A DNA stretch of 42,494 nucleotides, from assembly GCA_004556545.1 (NCBI GenBank), contig SFGO01000052.1, forward strand, positions 1-42,494. The letters run 5' to 3'. The notes beneath the pieces are model-generated. The model was not told the origin of the DNA and ran no database searches. It saw only the letters and a list, made by a program, of their open reading frames with translations. This document shows positions 8,078-15,830 of this stretch, piece after piece. Positions within the stretch are counted from its first letter, which is position 1; each line of letters opens with the position of its first letter. Source of the DNA: Clostridiales bacterium (GTDB lineage: Bacteria; Bacillota; Clostridia; Christensenellales; Aristaeellaceae). Made by a program: the position numbers and the translations under genes.

Positions 8078-8290
8078 ATGGCCATTGTGAACCCGACCAT
8101 CGTTGAACTGTCTGAAAAAGTGGATTCCCGTTATACTCTTGTGGTGGAGGCCAGCAAGCGCGCCCGCCAGCTGGTGGACGGCGCTCAGCCTTTGGTGGAC
8201 CCCAAGGACATGAAGCCCCTGAAAATCGCCATCGAAGAGATCAACCGCGGTCTGCTCACCTACGAGCGCGACCCGGAGGAACAGGAGTAA
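8078..8290 (+). CDS. rpoZ: RNA polymerase omega subunit
   Basis: A 70-residue small subunit that helps assembly of RNA polymerase by binding beta-prime. 'SRYTLVVEASKRARQL' is the conserved core helix. Start ATG at 8078 follows GAAGGAGGAAC; a longer open frame upstream overlaps gmk and is not needed. Its place between gmk and coaBC is the standard Bacillota arrangement. Confidence 0.95.
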   Translation: MAIVNPTIVELSEKVDSRYTLVVEASKRARQLVDGAQPLVDPKDMKPLKIAIEEINRGLLTYERDPEEQE

Positions 8291-8294
8291 TTCC

Positions 8295-9488
8295 ATGCAG
8301 ATCGTCATGGGCGTGACGGGCGGCATTGCGGCCTATAAAGCCTGCGAGGTGGTTTCCCGGCTGAAAAAGCTGGGCCATGAGGTGGACGTCATTATGACGG
8401 AAAACGCCACCCGGCTGGTGGCCCCGCTGACCTTTGAGACCCTTAGTAAGCGTCCCGTCTGTGTGGATACCTTCACCCGCACCGAAAGCTGGGATGTGAA
8501 GCATATTTCACTGGCCCAGAAGGCCGACCTGTTTCTGGTGGCTCCGGCCACGGCCAATCTGCTGGCCAAGCTGGCCTGCGGGATCGCCGACGATATGCTC
8601 ACCACCACCCTGCTGGCCACCAAAGCGCCCATTCTGCTGGCTCCGGCCATGAACACGGGCATGTGGACGGCCGATGCCACGCAGGCCAATTTCCGTACCC
8701 TGCAGGCCCGGGGCGTACACTTTGTCGGGCCGCAAAGCGGCTTTCTCGCCTGCGGCGACACGGGCGCGGGCCGCATGAGCGAGCCCGTGCAGATCGTCGA
8801 AGCCGCCGAAAAGCTGCTCCATCCCTGCCGGGATTTGGAAGGGCTTCGGGTGCTGGTCACTGCCGGGCCCACGCTGGAAAGAATCGACCCGGTTCGTTAC
8901 CTGACCAACGATTCCTCCGGCAAAATGGGCTACGCCATTGCTGCGGCTGCACGGGCCCGCGGCGCTTCGGTCACGCTGGTCTCCGGCCCGGTTCATTTGG
9001 CGACTCCCACCGGCGTAACGGTGGTTCCTGTGGTTTCCACGCAGGATCTTTATGATGCAATGATGGCGCACTGTAGTTCGCAGGATATCATCATTCAGGC
9101 GGCGGCTCCCGCCGACTACCGTCCCGCCGTTACGGCTCCCGAAAAGCTCAAGAAGCAGGATGGACAGCCCTTCACGCTGACGCTGGCCGAAAACCCCGAC
9201 GTTGCCAAAGCCGTCGGCGAACAAAAAAAGCCCGGCCAGATTCTGGTGGGCTTTGCCGCCGAAACGGAGCATCTTCTGGAAAACGCTCAGAAGAAGCTGG
9301 ATAAGAAGCATCTGGACATGATCGTCGCTAACGACGTAACACAGGCGGGCGCAGGCTTCGGCGTTGATACCAACATCGTCACGCTGATCACCCATGACGG
9401 TGCAACCGAGCTTCCCATGCTTCCCAAGTCCGAAGTTGCCGCCCGCATACTGGACAAGGTTTCAGAACTCCGCACCAAAGCGAATTAG
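8295..9488 (+). CDS. coaBC: Bifunctional phosphopantothenoylcysteine decarboxylase / phosphopantothenate-cysteine ligase
   Basis: A 397-residue enzyme that performs two steps of coenzyme A synthesis. The N-terminal flavin-dependent CoaC half (about 1-185) shows GVTGGIAAYK, the catalytic His in 'WDVKHISLA', PAMNTGMW, and the reductive Cys loop CGDTGAGRM. The C-terminal CoaB half (about 190-397) shows LVTAGPTLERIDPVR, 'TNDSSGKMGYAIA', and NDVTQAGAGFG. Starts four bases after rpoZ. In many relatives priA comes next; here it does not. Confidence 0.97.
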   Translation: MQIVMGVTGGIAAYKACEVVSRLKKLGHEVDVIMTENATRLVAPLTFETLSKRPVCVDTFTRTESWDVKHISLAQKADLFLVAPATANLLAKLACGIADDMLTTTLLATKAPILLAPAMNTGMWTADATQANFRTLQARGVHFVGPQSGFLACGDTGAGRMSEPVQIVEAAEKLLHPCRDLEGLRVLVTAGPTLERIDPVRYLTNDSSGKMGYAIAAAARARGASVTLVSGPVHLATPTGVTVVPVVSTQDLYDAMMAHCSSQDIIIQAAAPADYRPAVTAPEKLKKQDGQPFTLTLAENPDVAKAVGEQKKPGQILVGFAAETEHLLENAQKKLDKKHLDMIVANDVTQAGAGFGVDTNIVTLITHDGATELPMLPKSEVAARILDKVSELRTKAN

Positions 9489-9489
9489 C

Positions 9490-9512
9490 GAATCGATTCA
9501 TTCGTTATTTTT
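9490..9512 (+). terminator. Possible weak terminator after coaBC
   Basis: GAATCGATTC (9490-9499) is a perfect palindrome and ATTCG continues the symmetry with the upstream CGAAT. A TTATTTTT run follows. The stem is short and AT-rich, so termination is probably partial. No clear promoter is seen before the next gene, so it may be expressed by read-through. Confidence 0.35.
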
Positions 9513-9541
9513 CCTTTATCAGCTTTACAAGAGGCATTCCA

Positions 9542-10297
9542 ATGGATTTTCGCAAAACCTTCGACCTGATACCCGAACGTTTTGATCAATATCGGCCGCG
9601 ATATTGTCCTGAGCTCTTTCAGGAGTTGACAAACGCCTGCAGGTTAGCTCCAGACAAAAGAGTGCTCGAAATCGGCCCCGGAACAGGTCAGGCAACCGAG
9701 CCCGTTTTGCAAACAGGCTGCGAATACACCGCCGTCGAGTTGGGAGAAAATTTCACCTCTCTCATGAAGGAAAAATATCGTTCCTATCCGAACTTCCATA
9801 TTCTGAATGCTGACTTTGAAACGGTTCCATTGAAAGAGAATCACTATGATCTCATCTATTCGGCGGCTACGATCCAGTGGATTCCCGAAGAAATCGCCTT
9901 TCCCAAGATATTCCGGCTTCTCGGGCCGGGCGGCTATCTGGCCATGTTAATGACCCGCTCGGACGAAAAAACCGCCAATCCGCTCCTAAAGGACGAAATC
10001 GATCAGGCCTATGCTCAGTACTTCCATGTCAAACAGCATTACACCTGCCGGATGCAGTATGAGAATGCTTTGCATTATGGTTTTGCGAGTGTCAGCTACC
10101 ATGAATGGAAAAAAGTTCGGCGGCTCAACGCAGAGGAATACCTTTGCTATATCAGCACCCACTGTGAGCACATCACCCTCGAAGAGCCATTCCGTTCCCG
10201 ATTTTACGATGCCATTCGACAGGCAGTCCTGAACGCCGGGGACGAAATCGTCATTCAGGATACCATTCCCCTCTATTTGTACCAGAAACCTGTTTGA
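9542..10297 (+). CDS. Class I SAM-dependent methyltransferase (type 11-like)
   Basis: A 251-residue Rossmann-fold methyltransferase. Motif I is VLEIGPGTGQA (41-51), followed by the acidic end of strand 2 in 'AVELGENF', 'NADFE' for motif II, and 'YDLIYSAATIQWI' for motif IV. The C-terminal half has no domain I recognise, so the substrate is unknown. The ribosome site is weak (AAGAGGC) and the base composition looks more AT-rich than the neighbours. It is a singleton placed between the end of the coaBC operon and the end of the ribosomal operon, which suggests later insertion (inference). Confidence 0.85.
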   Translation: MDFRKTFDLIPERFDQYRPRYCPELFQELTNACRLAPDKRVLEIGPGTGQATEPVLQTGCEYTAVELGENFTSLMKEKYRSYPNFHILNADFETVPLKENHYDLIYSAATIQWIPEEIAFPKIFRLLGPGGYLAMLMTRSDEKTANPLLKDEIDQAYAQYFHVKQHYTCRMQYENALHYGFASVSYHEWKKVRRLNAEEYLCYISTHCEHITLEEPFRSRFYDAIRQAVLNAGDEIVIQDTIPLYLYQKPV

Positions 10298-10325
10298 CCC
10301 CGAAAACAATCCGACCCATTCAAAA

Positions 10326-10350
10326 ACCGCCCGTTATTCCAACGGGCGGT
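10326..10350. terminator. GC-rich hairpin after the methyltransferase
   Basis: ACCGCCCGTT (10326-10335) and AACGGGCGGT (10341-10350) pair perfectly over 10 bp with a five-base loop. No U run follows; instead CAGTCTGTCGAAAA comes next, which resembles the sequence after the hairpin at 42371-42394. Confidence 0.55.
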
Positions 10351-10385
10351 CAGTCTGTCGAAAAACCCCAATTTGGCCGCCGTTG

Positions 10386-10570
10386 CCCGCAAACAGCGCT
10401 ACGCTGGTTTGCGGGGGAAAGTGCTGCGGCACAAGGGTTAGGGGTTCTGTTCCGCAACCTCAATCGTCGTCTTTGGCACTGCCGTGCCAAATCCTCGTTT
10501 CGGTTGACGGCTGTCAGTCGCTAGCTGCCTTCGGCAGCTGCATCACTGACGGCAGGCATTTCTGCCTGCC
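10386..10570. repeat. Cluster of four further stem-loops in the junction spacer
   Basis: Arms: CCCGCAAACAGCG (10386-10398) with CGCTGGTTTGCGGG (10402-10415, one bulged G); TTTGGCAC (10472-10479) with GTGCCAAA (10484-10491); AGCTGCC (10523-10529) with GGCAGCT (10533-10539); GGCAGGCA (10551-10558) with TGCCTGCC (10563-10570). None has a T run. They lie downstream of both the + methyltransferase and the minus rpmJ. They may block read-through or protect mRNA ends. No gene is seen here. Confidence 0.7.
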
Positions 10571-10586
10571 GCTGTTCAGAAGCTTC

Positions 10587-10700
10587 TCAGCCCTGCTTCT
10601 GCTTATGCTTGGGGTTCTCGCAGATCACCATCACGCGGCCCTTGCGCTTGATGATCTTGCACTTTTCGCAGATGGGTTTCACAGAGGGACGAACCTTCAT
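10587..10700 (-). CDS. rpmJ: 50S ribosomal protein L36 (zinc form)
   Basis: A 37-residue protein: MKVRPSVKPICEKCK at the start, with Cys11, Cys14, Cys27 and His32 as the zinc ligands of the C+ form. AAAAGGAGG precedes the ATG at 10700. It is the last gene of this ribosomal run. In most Bacillota rpsM, rpsK, rpsD, rpoA and rplQ follow, but the minus strand here goes into stem-loops and the convergent methyltransferase. Confidence 0.96.
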   Translation of the reverse strand: MKVRPSVKPICEKCKIIKRKGRVMVICENPKHKQKQG

Positions 10701-10783
10701 GTGGACTACCTCCTTTTCTTCATCGGGAACTCCGCCCTCAGGCGAAGCAAATTGCTTTATCGCCGCTTGCTCGCTTCTCCGGC

Positions 10784-11005
10784 TCAGTTTTTGCTGCGCC
10801 AGGTGATGCGTCCGCGGGTCAGATCATAGGGGGAAAGCTCCACGGTCACTTTATCGCCGGGGTAAATGCGGATGAAGTTCATGCGCATTTTTCCGGAGAT
10901 CTGCGCCATGATGATGTGGCCGCCGGGGAGCTCAACTTTGAAGTTCGCATTCGGAAGCGCTTCCGTTACGGTGCCTTCCATTTCGATGACGTCACTTTTG
11001 GACAA
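10784..11005 (-). CDS. infA: Translation initiation factor IF-1
   Basis: A 73-residue OB-fold factor that binds the 30S A site during initiation. 'SKSDVIEMEGTV', 'FKVELPGGHIIMAQISGKMR' and 'VELSPYDLTRGRI' are diagnostic. I place the start at TTG 11005, eight bases after AAGGAGG, which gives the usual N-terminus MSKSDV. A GTG two codons upstream is only three bases from the ribosome site. Overlaps the KOW gene end by 14 bases, so translation is likely coupled. Confidence 0.93.
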   Translation of the reverse strand: MSKSDVIEMEGTVTEALPNANFKVELPGGHIIMAQISGKMRMNFIRIYPGDKVTVELSPYDLTRGRITWRSKN

Positions 11006-11315
11006 ACGCACATTCCTCCTTTTCCGGGTGGGGCTCAGCGCCCCCGTAAGCTTCCTTGACCGCCTTCAGCGCCTTGCGGATATCGCTGTCGGCTATTTTT
11101 CCGCCGCTGCCGCCCTTCCCCGAAACAGGAATGGTATATGGCAGCGCGGTAAGGTGCTTCACTTGCTTTTTCTTTGGCTTTTCCAGGGTACGCAGCTTTC
11201 CGTCGCACAGAAGAACCATTCGTTCATCCAGCACCTGTAAAACCGCGCACCAGCTTCCGGCATCATGGCCGCGCGTCACGCAGACGACACGTCCGGCTTC
11301 CAACGGCGCTTTCAC
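10992..11315 (-). CDS. KOW domain-containing RNA-binding protein (L14e-like)
   Basis: A 107-residue basic protein. Residues about 5-45 fit a KOW/SH3-like fold ('LEAGRVVCVTRGHDAG', 'VLDERMVLLCDG'), followed by a Lys-rich linker and a helix with 'DSDIRKALKA'. Such proteins are encoded between map and infA in many Clostridia and resemble the start of archaeal/eukaryotic L14e; their role is uncertain. Start: GTG at 11315 overlapping the map stop (GTGA), with GGAGG seven bases before. A longer upstream frame overlaps map and is rejected. Confidence 0.85.
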   Translation of the reverse strand: MKAPLEAGRVVCVTRGHDAGSWCAVLQVLDERMVLLCDGKLRTLEKPKKKQVKHLTALPYTIPVSGKGGSGGKIADSDIRKALKAVKEAYGGAEPHPEKEECAFVQK

Positions 11316-12091
11316 TCTTCTTCCTCCGTCAGGGCAAAGCCCGGATACGAAAGGAGTTCCGGCAAACCGTTTTCGTTGATGACGATGGTATGCTCGTAGT
11401 GGGAGCAGACGCTGGAATCTTCCGTCACGACGGTCCATCCGTCCTCCAGCTCAGCCACGTGATAATCCCCTTTGGCGATCATGGGCTCTATGGCGAGGGT
11501 CATTCCGGGCCGAAGCTTTACGCCGTGGCCTTCCCTTCCGAAGTTGGGAACGCTGGGTTCCTCGTGCATGTTCCGGCCAATGCCGTGACCTGTCAGTTCA
11601 CGAACCACGCCGTAGCCGAAGCTCTCCGCATAGGTCTGAATGGCATGGCCGATATCGCCCAGATGATTTCCGTTCAGCGCCTTCCGAACGCCCTTGAAAA
11701 AGCATTCTTCCGTCACGTTGATCAGCTTTTGATTTTCCGGGCTGACGTTTCCGACGCCCACCGTAAAGGCACTGTCGGACTGCCACCCATCCAGAATCAA
11801 ACCGCAGTCCACGGAAAGGACGTCGCCGTCCTTCAGGATCACCCGGTCGCTGGGGATGCCATGCACGACCTCCTCGTTAATGGAGGTGCAGATGGACGCT
11901 GGATAGCCGTTATAATCCAGAAAAGAGGGAATCGCCTTGTGCTTCCGAATCAGCTGTTCGGCATACACATCCAGCTCGGCGGTACTCATGCCCGGCTTGA
12001 TGGCCTCCCGAAGGCGGCACAGCACGTCATAGAGCAGCGCGCCGGCTTTCCGCATGCATTCGATCTGCTGAGCGTTTTTCAGATAGATCAT
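11312..12091 (-). CDS. map: Methionine aminopeptidase, type I
   Basis: A 259-residue metalloenzyme that removes the N-terminal methionine from new proteins. Metal ligands are visible at Asp95 (SVDCG), Asp106 (WQSDSAF), His169 (TGHGIG), Glu in AIEPM and Glu in SHYEHT. His77 in VVHGIP is the usual catalytic-pocket histidine. Lacks the N-terminal zinc finger of larger forms. Start overlaps the adk stop in ATGA, so it is coupled to adk. Confidence 0.96.
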   Translation of the reverse strand: MIYLKNAQQIECMRKAGALLYDVLCRLREAIKPGMSTAELDVYAEQLIRKHKAIPSFLDYNGYPASICTSINEEVVHGIPSDRVILKDGDVLSVDCGLILDGWQSDSAFTVGVGNVSPENQKLINVTEECFFKGVRKALNGNHLGDIGHAIQTYAESFGYGVVRELTGHGIGRNMHEEPSVPNFGREGHGVKLRPGMTLAIEPMIAKGDYHVAELEDGWTVVTEDSSVCSHYEHTIVINENGLPELLSYPGFALTEEEE

Positions 12092-12717
12092 TTGCCTGCC
12101 TCAAGCGCCTTCAGGATCGCCGCGCTGATCTCCTCCAGCGACAGATCGCCGCCAACGGAGTGCAGCAGCTTCGCCTTCTGATAGAAGTCGATCAGAGGCG
12201 CTGTCTTTTCGTGATAGACATTCAACCGGCTCAGAACCGTTTCAGGCTTGTCGTCATCCCGCTGAATCAGAGGCGTTCCGTCTACCTTGCAGGCGGTTTC
12301 CCCGTTCAGGCGGCTCACATGGTAGGGCGCTCCGCAGACGGGACAGACCCGGCGTCCGCTCAGGCGGTTCACCAGCACCTCATCGTCTACATCCAGATTG
12401 ATGACGGCGTCCAGATCCGCAAAGGTCGACAGGGCTTCCGCCTGTTCTACCGTGCGGGGAAAGCCGTCCAGAATGTAGCCGTTCCGGCAGTCATCCATGG
12501 CAAGGCGCTCCTTGACCAGCGCGATAACCACGTCATCCGGCACCAGCTGACCCGCGTCCATGAAGGTTTTGGCCTTCAGGCCGGTTTCCGTCTGGTTGGC
12601 GATGGCAGAACGAAGCATATCACCGGTGGAAATCTGAGGAATGTTCAGCTTCTCACAGATGATTTTCGCCTGAGTTCCTTTTCCCGCGCCGGGAGGGCCA
12701 AGAAATACAATATTCAT
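12088..12717 (-). CDS. adk: Adenylate kinase with zinc-type lid
   Basis: A 209-residue enzyme interconverting AMP+ATP and two ADP. P-loop GPPGAGKGTQ is at 7-16, the AMP site includes 'STGDMLR', and 'DGFPRT' is conserved. The lid contains CPVCGAPYH and a later CKVD, the Cys3-Asp zinc set typical of Gram-positive enzymes. Start ATG 12717 follows AAGGAGG. An upstream extension to 12813 is rejected because it runs to the predicted transcription start. Confidence 0.96.
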   Translation of the reverse strand: MNIVFLGPPGAGKGTQAKIICEKLNIPQISTGDMLRSAIANQTETGLKAKTFMDAGQLVPDDVVIALVKERLAMDDCRNGYILDGFPRTVEQAEALSTFADLDAVINLDVDDEVLVNRLSGRRVCPVCGAPYHVSRLNGETACKVDGTPLIQRDDDKPETVLSRLNVYHEKTAPLIDFYQKAKLLHSVGGDLSLEEISAAILKALEAGK

Positions 12718-12818
12718 CACGATGCCTCCTTCGCTTGCTCGGTCAGTGCCGCTGCGTCTTCCTTCAGAACCATTGAAGTTCCAGAACCAATGAAGGCCGC
12801 CACTGCACGGCACAGCTT

Positions 12819-12847
12819 ATGATACCACATCTGCGGTAACTTGCCAA
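12819..12847 (-). promoter_or_regulatory. Internal promoter for adk-map-KOW-infA-rpmJ
   Basis: Leftward: TTGGCA (12847-12842), 17 bases, TATCAT (12824-12819) with TG one base upstream (extended -10). This gives a leader of about 95 bases before adk, containing two imperfect direct copies of ATTGGTTCTG. It lets the distal genes be transcribed apart from the ribosomal genes. The rest of the 261-base secY-adk gap holds a small CGGGC/GCCCG hairpin (12902-12915) and no gene. Confidence 0.65.
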
Positions 12848-12978
12848 TGCCGTGCCGGGCGGCTTCATTGCTGAATCATTGGTTCACCCTTCAGGAAGGC
12901 CCCGGGCATCGCCCGAAGTCCCTCCATCCGTACAGGATGTCTTTCGCAGCGCCACGGACAGCCGCGCCGATCTCACGA

Positions 12979-14274
12979 TCAGGTAAGCGTGTCGTAGTTG
13001 CGGCTGACCAGCAGATCATCCAGCTGACGCTTGGTCTCCAGCACAACGCTGACCGCGATGAGCAGGCTGGAAGCGGCGAAAGGCACGCTGGTCTGCAGGC
13101 CCACGGTGAACAGGTTGGGCAGGGTAGCCAGAACGGCCAGGAACAGAGCCGCAAACAGAGTCAGGCGATTGTTGGTGCGGGCCAGGAAATCCGCGGTGGG
13201 CTTTCCGGGACGCACGTGCGGGATCACACCGCCCTGCTGCTGGATGTTCTTTGCCATTTCATCGGGCTGGAAGGAAATGGAGGTGTAGAAGTAAGTGAAC
13301 GCGATGATGAGCAGCGCGGTCACGATCATGTACAGGGGGCTGTAGTAGTTCATGTACCGGCTCCACCAGAGGCCCAGACCGCTCTCGCTGCCGCCGAAGA
13401 GCTGAATCAGCGTAGAGGGGAAAGCCATGAAGGAGTAGGCAAAGATCAGGGGCATAACGCCGACGCTGCAAACCTTCAGGGGCAGGACGCTGCTCTGACC
13501 GCCGTACATTTTCCGGCCGGTCACGCGCTTGGCGTACTGCACCTGGATACGGCGAACGCCCATATCCACGAAGGTCACAACCACGATCATCACCAGAGCG
13601 AACAGCAGCACCGCCAGCAGGGTCAGCCACGGGGTCAGCGAGGTAGCGCTGAAAGCGTTGGCGATCAGGCTGGTGAAGCCATTGAACAGGTTGGAGATGA
13701 TACCCGCGAAGATCAGCAGGGAAACGCCGTTTCCGAGGCCGTTCTTCGTGATGCGTTCGCCGATCCACATGGCCAGCGCGGTACCGGCGGCCATGCTCAC
13801 GCCCACCAGCACGGTGTTGAACCAGCCGCTCTTGATGTAGCCCAGGCTGTACACCAGACCGATGGCCTGAATCACAGCCAGCACAATCGTCACATAGCGG
13901 GTGATGGAGGCGATCTTCTTCTGGCCTTCGGGGCCGCTCTTGGACAGACGCTCCAGAGCGGGGATCGCGATGGTCAGAAGCTGCATAATAATCGAGGAGT
14001 TGATGTACGGCGTAATACCCATGGCCATAATGGTCATATTGGAGAAGTTACTACCGGTCATCATGTTGACCAGATCCAGCAGGGGCAGATTGCTGCCGCT
14101 TATGGCGGACTTCACGCGAACGTAGTCAACGCCGGGAGCGGGAATCACGCCGACCAGCCGGAAGAGGATCAGCATCAGGAAAGTGTAGATCAGCTTCTTG
14201 CGAATGTCCTGCACCTTCCATGCGTTATGAAGGGATTGCCAAATGCTCACTTTATTGTTCGCATTCTTAGCCAT
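12979..14274 (-). CDS. secY: Protein translocase subunit SecY
   Basis: A 431-residue channel protein of the Sec translocon with ten membrane segments. Family motifs include 'YTFLMLILFRLVGVIPAPGVD' near the N-terminus (helix 1), the plug region 'GSNLPLLDLVNMMTGSNFS', 'MGITPYINSSIIMQLL' in helix 2b-3, and the cytoplasmic loop 'TGRKMYGGQSSVLPLK'. It begins one base after rplO, as is standard in the spc operon. Confidence 0.97.
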   Translation of the reverse strand: MAKNANNKVSIWQSLHNAWKVQDIRKKLIYTFLMLILFRLVGVIPAPGVDYVRVKSAISGSNLPLLDLVNMMTGSNFSNMTIMAMGITPYINSSIIMQLLTIAIPALERLSKSGPEGQKKIASITRYVTIVLAVIQAIGLVYSLGYIKSGWFNTVLVGVSMAAGTALAMWIGERITKNGLGNGVSLLIFAGIISNLFNGFTSLIANAFSATSLTPWLTLLAVLLFALVMIVVVTFVDMGVRRIQVQYAKRVTGRKMYGGQSSVLPLKVCSVGVMPLIFAYSFMAFPSTLIQLFGGSESGLGLWWSRYMNYYSPLYMIVTALLIIAFTYFYTSISFQPDEMAKNIQQQGGVIPHVRPGKPTADFLARTNNRLTLFAALFLAVLATLPNLFTVGLQTSVPFAASSLLIAVSVVLETKRQLDDLLVSRNYDTLT

Positions 14275-14275
14275 C

Positions 14276-14716
14276 TTACTTCACCTCGGCTTTCCCGCCG
14301 AGAGCCTCGATCTTATTCTTGGCCGTTTCGGTGAACTTCGCGGCTTCTACGGTGAGCTTTTTGGTCAGGTCTCCGTTGCCAAGAATCTTCACGCCGTCCA
14401 GCGTCTTCTTGACCAGACCGGCCTTCTTCAAATCTTCCACAGTCACGGTCGCGCCGTTCTCGAACACTTCCAGAGAGCCAACGTTCACCGTCGCGTATTC
14501 TACGCGGAACGGATTGGTGAAGCCCTTCTTAGGAACACGACGATACAACGGCATCTGGCCGCCTTCAAATCCGGGGCGCTTGCCGCCGCCGGAACGGGCT
14601 TTGGCGCCCTTGTGGCCCTTACCGGAGGTCTTGCCCAGGCCGGAGCCCACGCCTCGACCGAGGCGCTTCGCAGCGGTGGTGGAACCTGCGGCGGGTTGCA
14701 GCTCGTGCAGTTTCAT
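14276..14716 (-). CDS. rplO: 50S ribosomal protein L15
   Basis: 146 residues. The Gly/Lys-rich N-terminal extension (MKLHELQPAAGS, 'RLGRGVGSGLGKTSGKGHKG') that threads into 23S rRNA is clear, followed by a globular C-terminal domain with 'VKILGNGDLTKKLTV'. Normal family length. Between rpmD and secY. Confidence 0.97.
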   Translation of the reverse strand: MKLHELQPAAGSTTAAKRLGRGVGSGLGKTSGKGHKGAKARSGGGKRPGFEGGQMPLYRRVPKKGFTNPFRVEYATVNVGSLEVFENGATVTVEDLKKAGLVKKTLDGVKILGNGDLTKKLTVEAAKFTETAKNKIEALGGKAEVK

Positions 14717-14729
14717 TGGGTATCCCTCC

Positions 14730-14912
14730 TCAGTCCTTGATTTCGGTTACGTCGATCATGTGCTTCACACGGAAGATCTGCCCGCGGACGCAGGCATTAT
14801 CTTCCTTGACAACGGTCTGGCCGACCTTGTGCAGGCCCAGCGCAGCCACGGTGTCCTTGTGAACCTTCAGGCTGGAGATCGGCGATTTCTTCAGCGTAAT
14901 AGCCAGTTTCAT
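14730..14912 (-). CDS. rpmD: 50S ribosomal protein L30
   Basis: 60 residues, the usual length. 'LAITLKKSPI', 'TVAALGLHKVGQTVVKEDN' and 'IRGQIFRVKHMIDV' type segments match L30. It binds 23S rRNA domain II. Placed 14 bases after rpsE. Confidence 0.96.
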   Translation of the reverse strand: MKLAITLKKSPISSLKVHKDTVAALGLHKVGQTVVKEDNACVRGQIFRVKHMIDVTEIKD

Positions 14913-14926
14913 GTTCGTCGTCCTCC

Positions 14927-15424
14927 TTAGCCCAGAATTTCTTCCACGGTCTTGCCGCGCAGCTTGGCGACTTCCTCCGCGGAGCGCAGCTGCTTGAGGC
15001 CTTCCAGAGTGGCCTTGACCATGTTGATCTTGTTGTTGGTGCCATAGCTCTTGGTGCGGATGTCCTTCACACCCGCCAGCTCCAGCACGGCGCGGGCGGC
15101 GCCGCCGGCGATAACGCCGGTACCTTCGGGAGCGGGCAGAAGCACGACCTTGCCGGTGCCGTAATAACCAGTGGTTTCATGAGGGATCGAGGTGCCCAGC
15201 AGAGACACGTTGATCAGGTGCTTCTTCGCATCCTCAGTGCCCTTGCGGATCGCTTCGGAAATTTCAGCAGCCTTGCCCATGCCGGCGCCAACGCGGCCCT
15301 TTTCGTCGCCGACCACGACCAGCGCGGAGAAGCGGAAATTCCGGCCGCCCTTAACAACCTTGGTAACACGGTTGACGGCAACGAGCTTCTCTTTGAATTC
15401 GCTGACCTGTTCCATGCGTTGCAT
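14927..15424 (-). CDS. rpsE: 30S ribosomal protein S5
   Basis: 165 residues. 'FKEKLVAVNRVTKVVKGGRNFRF' type double-stranded RNA-binding domain starts the protein, then 'GDEKGRVGAGMGKA' and 'GTGVIAGGAARAVLELAGV' of the C-terminal domain. Start ATG 15424 is eight bases after AAGGAGG; a frame extending upstream into rplR is rejected. S5 contributes to decoding accuracy and the mRNA entry site. Confidence 0.96.
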   Translation of the reverse strand: MQRMEQVSEFKEKLVAVNRVTKVVKGGRNFRFSALVVVGDEKGRVGAGMGKAAEISEAIRKGTEDAKKHLINVSLLGTSIPHETTGYYGTGKVVLLPAPEGTGVIAGGAARAVLELAGVKDIRTKSYGTNNKINMVKATLEGLKQLRSAEEVAKLRGKTVEEILG

Positions 15425-15440
15425 GCGTTCGTCCTCCTTC

Positions 15441-15809
15441 TTAGAATTCAAGTCCGGCTTCACGGGCGCCGGCAGCCAGCTCCGCCACGCGGCCAGTGTA
15501 CACATAGCCGCCGCGGTCGAAGACCACCTGCTTGATGCCCGCTTCGGACGCACGCTCAGCAATCAGCTTGCCAACAATCTTGGCAGCGCCCTTCTTGTCG
15601 GTGTCCTTGATCTGGGCCATGACATCCTTCTCCTGGGTGGAGGCGGCTGCCAGGGTCACGCCCTTGGTATCGTCAATGATCTGAGCATAGATGTTGTTCA
15701 GGCTGCGATACACGCACAGACGCGGCATTTCCGGGGTGCCGCTAATCTTTTTACGAACACGGGCATGACGGATTTTGCGATCCGTATTACGATCTCGCGT
15801 CTTAAACAT
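15441..15809 (-). CDS. rplR: 50S ribosomal protein L18
   Basis: 122 residues, normal length. The basic N-terminus 'RKIRHARVRKKISGT' and 'RLCVYRSLNNIYAQIIDD' are typical; 'FDRGGYVYTGRVAELA' closes the protein. L18 binds 5S rRNA with L5. Confidence 0.97.
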   Translation of the reverse strand: MFKTRDRNTDRKIRHARVRKKISGTPEMPRLCVYRSLNNIYAQIIDDTKGVTLAAASTQEKDVMAQIKDTDKKGAAKIVGKLIAERASEAGIKQVVFDRGGYVYTGRVAELAAGAREAGLEF

Positions 15810-15830
15810 TTGCGTTCATTCCCCTTTCGA

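Noticed and set aside
12841..14334. 497-codon + strand frame opposite secY
   Set aside because: Antisense shadow; secY on the minus strand is unambiguous.
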